Below, piece after piece: positions 22,862 through 30,965 of a stretch of 37,463 nt of DNA. The stretch spans positions 1 through 37,463 of the forward strand of contig UZAE01012553.1 of the NCBI GenBank assembly GCA_900617975.1. The letters are read 5' to 3'. Under the pieces are notes generated by a model. The model had not been told where the DNA came from. It worked only from the letters and a program-made list of their open reading frames with translations, and did not search any database. Origin of the DNA: Rodentolepis nana (Eukaryota; Platyhelminthes; Cestoda; Cyclophyllidea; Hymenolepididae). Numbering within the stretch: position 1 is the first letter of the stretch; each line of letters opens with the position of its first letter. A program made the position numbers and the translations under genes.

Positions 22862-23779
22862 TTAATAGCAGTTCATTAGCCGTCTTCTTGCTTCCCAGTA
22901 TCTCTGACTTTCCGTCGTTGTCTTTAGGGCTGGACACCGAATCAGGTGGGTCTTCTCCATTTCCTCCTGTAGGTTACACAGAGGGCATGTGGGTTGAGTG
23001 TATACTCCCAATCTGTGAAGGTGTTTTGCCAAGCAACCGTGTCCGGTACGTAGTCTAAACTCAGCAACGGCTTCGCTTCTTGGCCAGTCGGGTATCTCGG
23101 AGAGTGCCACTGTCCATTGTTTCGCCTTTCTTCGAGCTTTAATTTCGTTGCACCTTGAGGCCTTGAATTCTCTTCTGATCAAGGCCATCATCGCGTGGAA
23201 AGACATCGGCCGGTCCATGCATTGCAAAATCGTATCCCTTACCAGGCGGTCCATGCATTGCAAAATCGGTATGCTTCTTAGCAAGTGTGTCACCAAGCTC
23301 ATTACCTTTAATGCCACAGTGACCAGGAATCCATTGTATGACCACTGTTTTGTTTTTCCCTCTCAGTAGCTCATAGAGTTTTCTACGTTCCTTTATCTCA
23401 GCTGTTTTGTGTGGCTATCTGCTTCCAATTGAGTTTATTGCTGACTGTGAGTCCGAAAATTGGTGAATTTCGTATCCAGGCAACATAATCGGCATACTGC
23501 TATCCTAATGGCCTTTATTTCTCCTTCAAAAGCGGATCTATTGTGTCCCACTGCTGCATAAAAAGAGAAGAGTTCAGAAAAGACAACTGCATCAATGTTT
23601 GCTTGGTTTTCTATGCATGACCCATCAGTGAAGACTTGGAGCCATTGATCTCCAGGATAGCTGACATTGATTGTCTCAAGGGCCAGTGATCGCATTTGCT
23701 CTGGAGGGGTGTTTGGTTTCCTGTAGAAGTCAAGCAGTTGGTTGCAACACACTACATCAGTGTCTGCTAATGGGTTCAA
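22862..23779 (-). pseudogene. LINE RNase H domain and C-terminal zinc-like motif, frameshifted
   Basis: The four catalytic acids are visible across frames: TDGS in the frame 23779-23435, FEGEI in the same frame, FSDSQSAIN in a shifted frame near 23450, and GNELGD after IPGHCG in the frame 23345-23139. The last frame (23317-22862) continues with AEFRLRTGHGCLAKHLHRLG and CPLCNLQEEMEKTHLIRCPA, the terminal CCHC-like motif of this element type. At least three frame changes are needed. A 36-bp tandem duplication (CGGTCCATGCATTGCAAAAT at 23211 and 23247) adds 12 residues after the last catalytic Asp without changing frame. Confidence 0.85.
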
Positions 23780-24061
23780 GGGAAGAGAGAGGCTTTTTGG
23801 TTTGGCATCGATTTGTAATTCTTTCTTCGGTTCTATGGCTTTCTGTATTAGATCAGATTACGTTTTCAGATGTCTTGGTCTATTCTAATAGGTGCTGAAG
23901 AACTTATCCATGGGAATGCGCAATAGCATCTCATACAGGATCGGGGATCTATCTTTGATAAGGGAACATATTGTGGTGCTTCCTGTAACTAGGAGCATTG
24001 CATCAATAGGTTTTGATTTTATCTCGCCAGTAATTAGTCATAATGCAAGGTTGTGTGCCTT

Positions 24062-25128
24062 CTAGAGTGGTTTGAGAGTCACCTCTGTGGCTGTAATGAG
24101 TGGCTCACAGCAACACAACTTTATTGGCTGAATAAACATATTGCAAGTGGTGTTGAGAGTTGAGCGTGCATAGCCCCATACGCTATCAGCAAGACGCTTC
24201 AGGACATTCAATCTATTGGAGACTCGTTCTGCTATTTTAGCAATGTGACATTTCCACGTTAGCTTTGTGTCAAACGTCATTCCGAGATATGTGAACTCAT
24301 TGGTTTTTTCTATGGTAGTATCCTTGTACCTTAGAAGTGGGTTTATGCTGTGATTGGCCAAAGAANTTCAGGACATTCAATCTATTGGAGACTCGTTCTG
24401 CTATTTTAGCAATGTGACATTTCCACGTTAGCTTTGTGTCAAACGTCATTCCGAGATATGTGAACTCATTGGTTTTTTCTATGGTAGTATCCTTGTACCT
24501 TAGAAGTGGGTTTATGCTGTGATTGGCCAAAGAAAAAGTTTGGAATGTAGTTTTGCGTCGTTGATCACCATTCCATTGTTGTGGTTCTAGTTTGCTAGTA
24601 GTTTGAGTGCCCAATTTAGGGCACTTTCCGTCCGCTCCTGAGCGTTTTTCTTTGAGGCGGAATACCATAGAACAAGATCATTTGCATAAAGTAAGCACTT
24701 GATGTCCGTGACTGTCTGTACCAATTCGGCTATGTCATTGATGAAGACATTGAAAAGAGTGCAGCTTGTGACAGCTCCCTGTGGGAGGCCTGTTTGCAAA
24801 AGATTGGATTTTGATAGAGCATTTCNCCTGCTTGTTCACTCCTAAGAATATTGTTAGTCTCAAGGAACCAGGTCAGCCTCCTGTTAACCATTCTTTCCAT
24901 AAGTTTAGTCAGCACGCTTGTGAGGGAGATAGGCCGATAGTTGTCAAAGTTGCTAGGGTCTTTGCCCTTTTTTAGTACTGGTATTACTATGGCAACTTTC
25001 CATTGGTTAGGTACGAGACTGGTCTCCCAGATTTTGTTGTAAAGCGTCAGCATGGTTTCCTTGGCTTTTGGACCCATTCTAATTAGAAATTTCCTATGAA
25101 TACCGTCTTTGCCAGGAGACTTATGCAC
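24062..25128 (-). pseudogene. LINE reverse transcriptase domain, frameshifted and catalytically altered
   Basis: The frame 25128-24730 gives the fingers and early palm: KSPGKDGIH, then PVLKKGKDPSNFDNYRPISL. The frame 24799-24587 gives GLPQGAVTSCTLFNVFINDI and LLYANDLVLW. The usual YADD box is YAND here, so the first catalytic Asp is Asn, which should abolish polymerisation. The thumb follows as NEFTYLGMTFDTKLTWKCHI. A single N at 24826 falls in the palm, and a 168-bp perfect duplication around the N at 24366 repeats the thumb segment. That repeat is almost certainly an assembly artefact. The 360 bp between this domain and the endonuclease stay alignable (RDLKLQVRQLGEIKED) but with shifts. Confidence 0.88.
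24198..24534. repeat. Perfect 168-bp duplication flanking a single N (contig-overlap artefact)
   Basis: 24198-24365 equals 24367-24534 base for base as far as I compared, with one N between. Such a structure is expected when two overlapping contigs are scaffolded without merging. The true sequence probably has one copy. Confidence 0.85.
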
Positions 25129-25494
25129 TTGAGCTGTAATATCGCAGCATTAAATTCGCAAGGTCTGAATGGTTCAGTAAGTACATTATTTGGTGTTGTC
25201 GTGTCTTCCTTAATTTCACCCAACTGTCTTACTTGTAGCTTTAAATCTCTTGAAAATTTGTGACAAAAGGGTTTTACTTTTGCTTGTGGGAATAGAACCT
25301 CGCAAAGCAGTTAGCTGTTTTGGAGTCGGTGGTAAGCAATTTGCTGTTTAAGCGTATTGGTACTTTCTTGGGTCTTTCTCTGTTGTTTTGGAAGTTTCTC
25401 AGGAATTTGAAAGTGCGTTGGCTATCACTTTGATAGTTGATATTTGCGATGAACTTGTCGAAGGAAGTCCGTTTAGCTTGTAATATGGCTTGCC

Positions 25495-26427
25495 TTAGGA
25501 CAACTGATTGTCGTCTTCAGGATTGCACGTCTTTCTTTTCAGTTCCTCAATGTGTCTAGACCAAAACACTCGATAGTGTTTAGTCTTGCCTCGGGGAATA
25601 GTTTTCTTTGCACATCTAATCATAATATTCGTGATTTCATTGCAAAGTTTGTCAGAATATTGGTTGAAGTTGAGGGGACTTGTGTGAAGTTCATTGTCTA
25701 AAAGGTTAGTGAATCTAGACCAGTCAGCCCTCTTGAAGTTCCATGATAGCTTAGTTGGCACTTCCCTTGTCATGCTTTTGCTGCCGATGGTAATACTAGC
25801 AATGAATGGTTTGTGACCAAAACCAGGATTGTCAATTATTTTGCGGCGTGTAGGCTCGCTGATGTCGCTTGAAGCCAGTAGCAAGTCAGGAGTTGCTCTG
25901 GTTCCATTGTAGTGCAAATATGTAGCCGGATCCTCATTGCTGTAAATAAGTTCCAGAGGGTTGCTGTTTAGCATGTCTTCGATTTCTATTCCAGCTATGT
26001 ATATATCTTTGTAGCTCCATATGTTGGAATGGGCGTTGAAGTCTTCTAATACTACATTTTTGTGTGAGATGTTCAGAAAGTCAAAGTTGGGACAATTCTG
26101 GGGTGAATTATAGACAGCATATACCTTGAAGTGGTTTTGACATTTCCAAACATTTAATCTGATTATTTCACATATGTCTTTTGTCGAGCCCATACTCTTG
26201 ATTAGATGGTAGTTTGAGGTGAGGCCTTCTTTTACTCCAGTTAGAATTCCACTTGCAACTTGCCGGTATTTAGGTAGATTGTACAGGATGTAACCTGGGA
26301 ATTGGTAGTATTTCAGTTTGTCATCCGAAATCTTAGCTTCCATAATTGTGAAAATGTCAACATCATAGATTTGTAGGATTTTATGGACTTGGATCTTTTG
26401 TTCTGTGACATCCCTCCAGCATTCCAC
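25495..26427 (-). pseudogene. LINE apurinic-type endonuclease domain, 310-codon open frame
   Basis: The longest intact part of the LINE. Recognisable features in order are TIMEAKISDDKLKYYQFPGY, ASGILTGVKE, LEDFNAHSNIW (the GDFNAH box with Gly changed to Glu) and FGHKPFIASI (the SDHxP box with Asp changed to Gly, His retained). The start of the true domain (IPQWNAGG-like) is readable just upstream in another frame, so this frame is 5'-broken. The endonuclease would nick target DNA for target-primed reverse transcription. The changes in both conserved boxes suggest it is inactive. Confidence 0.85.
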
Positions 26428-26585
26428 TGGGGGATTTGCAGACGTTGTGATTACCCCTAAGGGGGGCGATTTCTCTTATAGCCTTGTTTCAAGCTAATCA
26501 TAAAAATAGAAATCAAATCAAATGCCGAGTGGTAGACTTTTTTTGTCGTTCGAAGATACGTGGAGGTAAGTCTATCGCGCACCCC

Positions 26586-27850
26586 AAGATCACATTATAA
26601 AATTCAGTTAAATTCCAGTAAGTAATTTCCACATGAAACTCAATCACCTCCATCTAAACTTCAAATGCACAAACCTTTTCATCACAAATCAACATATTTT
26701 GCCCCTTACGCCTATTTTCTTCAAACGCCTTACCATCATCCTCCCCTAAGACTATTCCCGAAATCCACATCACTCTTATTCTCACCGAGCACACAGCATG
26801 CCCTATTTCTAAAGAAAGATGCATTGCCACTCTATAACATCATCGCCAAAACGGCCTTCACTACTTCCATCAACGCCTACACATCCATATCCACGCCCAC
26901 TTTCCAACCCTCTTCACCTCATCTCCTTATATATCGCTTCATCCATCTACCCCATCTCTGAAGAGCAACTTCTTTCCATTTCAATCACTCAAAACCCCAT
27001 GAAACGCACTTGCCCACATATAAACTAGCACACACCCTCCTGGCACCTCAACTGTGAGTCCACTCGAAGGAGAAGCATTTTTGCTGCCGATGCTGCCGCG
27101 TGGGCTTTTCAACCAAGAGCTCATGTACTACTCATCCACGACTTCAAACTGGTGGCAAGCCTCCTCCATCGGCAACTAACGGTCCACACTCCTCGACCAT
27201 CCACCCCAACCACATGCTCTCCTCAGCCATCTCAGCCACATTTCTTATGTATGTGCTGTCGTCGAGCATAAAGCTTACAATTTTAACACATAAATCCTCC
27301 ATCTCAATTAACTTCACCACTTGCTACACAGAGATCACTTACCATGGCTTACTCGGCTCCACCACCCTCCACTTTCACTCTACTTAACTCCTTCATTTGA
27401 ACATTTCTCGCACCAAATCACTCAACCTTCGCTTTTCAACCGTCAGTCACTTCTCCCTCAACTCTCAATTCACCCTTAATAAACATACTTCAGCACTATC
27501 TATTCCTCCACTTCCACCTTCTCTTGCTGATTTCGACGTCGATGGAGCTCTAAGTGTAAGCCCATACCCAAATATCCTTTCCGTCACCACCAATTTCAAA
27601 CACCAACCTACTTCACTCAGTACCATCACACTCAATCACAACCATTGACATCTTCACCTCAACCACCACATCCAATACTACCTCCATTGACTCCCAACCG
27701 ACATCACAGCACAAATATTACCTCTATCACGAATCACAGACCTCACAGCCTCAAAGTTCACTTTAATTCCTCACTCGAGCTCTAGCATCATCCCTTCTAC
27801 TCTTAATCACACCTTAGCCAATTGGACTGGCTACACCCATTTATCATTTC
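26586..27850. other. Strongly G-depleted, C-rich tract of about 1.25 kb
   Basis: On the plus strand C greatly outnumbers G: 27601-27660 has 2 G and about 23 C, and 27661-27720 has 3 G and about 22 C. The bias starts abruptly at the LINE border and fades near 27850. Plus-strand open frames here (26665-26961, 27100-27387, 27397-27648) read as Ser/Thr/Pro/His-rich strings without motifs, as expected from composition alone. The minus strand has no long frame. It may be an unknown repeat, a decayed low-complexity gene or a strand-biased transcribed region. Confidence 0.6.
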
Positions 27851-28212
27851 TATTTTCGAACAACGTTCAATGATGTTTTTTAAGCGTAATCTATGTCAGA
27901 CCTATTGCAAGCGTCAAAGCAAATATCCATCAAATTTGTTTCAATCCATGGAAATTTAATTTGCTTCTATATTCAGGTTACCATGAGGTTATCACAACAT
28001 TATGCCAATCAATTGCCGTCACCCTACGAATCTTCATTTACTTATCTTTATTAAGTCAAGATATTAGATGGAAAAAATTTTACCATTTCCTACAAGAAAT
28101 TCCGAGGACTCTTCCGTTATACTGATTTTCGTTGAAGCCACTTTTACTGGTAATTAGTGTAACGAATTTGCAGCATGTAATGACATCTCGACCCCAACAC
28201 ACAATTACTTTG

Positions 28213-28216
<4 letters not shown>

Positions 28217-28250
<34 letters not shown>
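28217..28250. repeat. (AT)n microsatellite
   Basis: Thirty-four bases of alternating A and T, able to form a cruciform or slip during replication. Confidence 0.95.
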
Positions 28251-28252
<2 letters not shown>

Positions 28253-28377
28253 TAGCTGTCATTAATTATTCAACTTAAATTATTCATTAGCTTTAGAAAC
28301 TACTAATGTCAAAATTTCATCGACTTTCATATTGCTTAAAATTCCTCATTTCAACCAAACAAATGCTTGTTAACCAG

Positions 28378-28969
28378 CTTTTAAAGACGAAGGTGTTAGA
28401 CTAGATGAAGTATGCGATTTCAAGAAAATGTATCCAAAGGACAGCTTGTTGTCTCTAGAAGGTGGCCATGTTAAGCAGGTTGACATGATTAAATGCATAA
28501 GTTGAAGTAAGTAATCGATTGTTTAAATCCCCATCCACTCATTTAATTGAACGGTTTAGGCACGGAAAATATTGATTCAAGAAACTGTTGCACTCAGATG
28601 GTTCGTAAACAACAATGAAATTGAAGATTCGTACACAACGATGTTAATATTCAAGCAACAATTTTATCTAACTCAGGGACAGGGATATAAACGTGGTTGT
28701 TCATTTACTTCCGCAGTCATTGCGCGCAAGTTTCCATCTTTTTCATGCATGCGCTTTTTTACAGAACTGTTCTTGTATTGCTTATGGACAATTTAAGGTC
28801 AACACAAGGTACTAATAGTCTTTTCACTAAATTGCTAAACACAAATCTCCCATTTGTAGATTTCAATTGTATAACGTTGCTTTCTACTTTTCTTTATGCT
28901 GAACTAAACAGTTCCCAGACCAACAGAGATTTTCAAAATTTCATTTTCTTAAATTTATTCTATCTTTAA
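28378..28969 (+). pseudogene. Tandem paralogue of the six-exon secreted gene, partial or broken
   Basis: Three exon-like blocks precede the intact gene by about 200 bp on the same strand. Block 1 (acceptor at 28377) reads DEVCDFKKMYPKDSLLSLEG, comparable to ETIC...ETDPLIILTRGG of the neighbour's first exon, and can end at CAG|GTTGAC (28479) before a stop at 28503. Block 2 (acceptor TTTAG at 28559) reads SYTTMLIFKQQFYLTQGQGY, then KRGCSF and RKFPS, comparable to EYVYITLRGG, FTQGNIYSC and KKFSN in exon 3. Block 3 (acceptor TTTGTAG at 28859) reads NCITLLSTFLYAELN to a stop at 28967-28969 and is only weakly alike. I find no signal-peptide exon, no TATA box at the expected place and no clean donor after block 2. 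It may be a pseudogene or a gene with undetected exons. Confidence 0.45.
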
Positions 28970-29141
28970 ATTTCTGTCCCAAATCACATACGTGTTAATT
29001 TTATGCGGTTATTTACACGTAATCCCTTTTATCACAATTCTACTCAAATTGTTGTCTTTGCATGTTTAATTGTTCTACCCTGTGTGACCTTAAACTTATT
29101 TTAACAACGAACACTAATTAAATTTTATTGTCAAAACTAGG

Positions 29142-29149
29142 TATATAAA
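29142..29149 (+). promoter_or_regulatory. TATA box of the six-exon secreted protein gene
   Basis: AGGTATATAAATT with TATATAAA at 29142-29149, 42 bp before ATG 29184. Sequence and spacing match the promoter of the 87-aa gene (GGTATATAAA, 48 bp). Confidence 0.65.
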
Positions 29150-29183
29150 TTATTTGAAATTGCTTAACCACACTCAGAAGAAG

Positions 29184-30399
29184 ATGATCTTATTCGCTCT
29201 TTTCGCTGTTGTTTCTCTGCTCAAAAACACTTGCCTTGGGAAAGTTGATTTAACTCAGTCGGAAACGATATGCTCAAGAATCGTTACAACGCCAATTGAG
29301 GAAACAGATCCTTTGATTATTTTAACACGAGGAGGTTTGGACGTATGTATCAGTTTGGTTAAACAAGCACTAATTCGTTATTTCTTCAGTTTATTATAGG
29401 CTATGTGGATGAGAAAGAATTTCGCATAACAATTAAAAATGACACTTGTCATGTGGCTAATCGTGAGAGTTGGAAACCTTGTTATGACAAAACTGGTAAT
29501 TCATGTTTTTGAGCACCTTTGATATTTCTGCTTTAAAACGATTATATAGAATACGTTTACATCACACTAAGAGGTGGCCCAAAATTTGATCAATTATTCA
29601 CTCAAGGGAACATATATTCATGCGTTATCAATTTTGTGCCGAGCTGTAATTTTAAAAAATTTTCAAATTGTAAGTTTCTTTTTCTAATATTAACAAATAA
29701 AATTTGATTTTTTGTTGCTATTGATTGCTATCTGCATTCTTAAAACAAATTTTCAATTAATTTCAGCAATAATTATTCTGGAGTCATCATTTCCTTTCAC
29801 AAGATTTGCTGGAGGTAAAAAATCGGTAGCAGTTAATTTTTCCATCAGGAGCAAGGATTACGTGCATTCCGTATGTTTACCTTTAACCTCTTTGAAATCA
29901 CGTCATTAATAATTATATACACAAAGCCGAATTTGCGCACTTTTCTATAAAGTTAATTAAGTAATAATATGTTTGCCACATATGCAATTTGCCGATAGAA
30001 TATAAATAAGTCAATAGAAAATGTCAGAGGCTATTTTGATGTTAAGATTGTTTTCCAACATTAATTTCCTTTAAGACCGTATTGTTAAAAGCCAATCAAG
30101 AATTGTGCGTTTGGTCGAGCGGGGGAGTACAATATCTCCAACAGGGGCAAAAATGTAGTATGTGACGGTATTTTACAATGATTATGCCAATCATGTTTTG
30201 GAATAACACAAGTTTCATTTTCAAAGCAAACCCCATAGGTGACACAGCAGGCGAAAAGTTGGATTTCCTTTTCGAGTATCACCGTGTTCAAGGGGAAAAC
30301 CTGACAACTTTGGTATTTTCCTCGTATAGGTCAAGGGTAGGAGTTTTCATCGATTGGACGAGAGATGGTATAACTGTTCATTTTTATGGCAGATGTTAA
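29184..30399 (+). CDS. Six-exon secreted Cys-containing modular protein (247 aa), family unknown
   Basis: Exons 29184-29342, 29390-29495, 29550-29669, 29767-29870, 30076-30157 and 30227-30399. All junctions are GT-AG and the phases agree through to TAA 30397-30399 (744 nt). The start is the ATG 42 bp after the TATA box; it opens a signal peptide (MILFALFAVVSLLKNTCLG, 1-19). The mature protein has eight cysteines and two N-glycosylation sites (NDT in exon 2, NLT in exon 6). Modules recur with a hydrophobic strand, often followed by Thr/Arg/Gly and then Phe: LIILTRGG (45-52), YVYITLRGG (90-98), SIIILESS (129-136) and a related stretch in exons 5-6. Introns are 47-205 nt. The last intron (30158-30226) is needed to avoid a TGA at 30163 and is the least certain join. 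Related broken copies lie at 28378-28969 and about 22 kb. I recognise no known domain. Secreted and probably disulfide-bonded; role unknown. Confidence 0.68.
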
Positions 30400-30590
30400 C
30401 AATGGATTTGACAGTCTCAAAATATATTCATTCGTTTAGGCATTTCACCCGAAGTCGCGGAATGTGAAAGTTGGTTTTATTCTGTTCATTACAAAACCCA
30501 TTTCATCTGAAAATATTAACCATCAACCACTCTCTTTGTGAATAGAATACGCTTGTACAACACGTACGTTATTTATGCGTATTTAAAAAG

Positions 30591-30965
30591 TCAAATTCTT
30601 AAACATGTGGTGAATGAATCATTGTTTAGATCAATAGAGTTTGGATTATTGATTGAATGAATAAAATGCTCATTTAATTGTTCGATTAGGAGTAAGTGAT
30701 TCCATCTTTTATGTTCATATCGTCTTGTAAATTGGACCTCCAAATGCTGACAAGAATTTGGTGTTGGTGAAGACTTTGTCTGTTGGTTGTCATTTATCCC
30801 AATAAACGGACAATTGAAGCATTGGTATTTGATCATTTGCTCATTACAGTCAAGACAAACATTAGCAATCATTTTTAAACCTTTTTCAAAATTCCTATCA
30901 ATTTCAACACAATTTCGCACACCAAAAAGCACACATTGCGTGTGAGCTGAATTGAATTTCAGCAT
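30591..30965 (-). CDS. Convergent Cys-rich reading frame (up to 124 aa), probably a last exon
   Basis: Open from ATG 30965 to TGA 30591. The frame also extends a few codons upstream to TTAG|TTGAACGCC, so it may be a terminal exon rather than a whole gene. It has eight cysteines, including NVCLDC and YQCFNC twelve residues apart, a CxxC...CxxC spacing that could bind zinc or form two disulfides. The rest is polar and His/Asn-rich towards the C-terminus. There is no signal peptide at the ATG, and no TATA box or leader exon found upstream to 31.4 kb. It ends 190 bp from the stop of the six-exon gene, tail to tail. I do not recognise the family. It could be chance, but the length and Cys spacing argue against that. 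Confidence 0.38.
   Translation of the reverse strand: MLKFNSAHTQCVLFGVRNCVEIDRNFEKGLKMIANVCLDCNEQMIKYQCFNCPFIGINDNQQTKSSPTPNSCQHLEVQFTRRYEHKRWNHLLLIEQLNEHFIHSINNPNSIDLNNDSFTTCLRI

Larger units (their letters stand above)
22755..26585 (-). mobile_element. Degraded non-LTR retrotransposon (endonuclease-RT-RNase H)
   Basis: A 3.8-kb element read on the minus strand. Its 5' end at 26585 is GGGGTGCGCGATAGACTTAC and its 3' end at 22755 is GCCTGCCATTTGAAA plus an A/T-rich tail. In order it holds an apurinic-type endonuclease, a reverse transcriptase, an RNase H and a terminal CPLC...H...C motif, as in the I/Jockey/LOA-type superclade. No gag-like first ORF is present: the endonuclease frame starts about 130 bp from the 5' end. 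Several frameshifts, two N gaps and a changed catalytic site show it is dead. GC content is visibly higher than in the flanks. The ends are shared with short elements S1-S9. Flanking duplications are not clear. Confidence 0.9.

Noticed and set aside
23148..23898. Plus-strand frames of 73-75 aa
   Set aside because: Antisense to the LINE RNase H region.
26665..27648. Three plus-strand Ser/Thr/Pro/His-rich frames that might be exons of one gene
   Set aside because: The G-poor composition lowers stop frequency and dictates these residues; there are no splice sites in agreement, no promoter and no repeat of motif.
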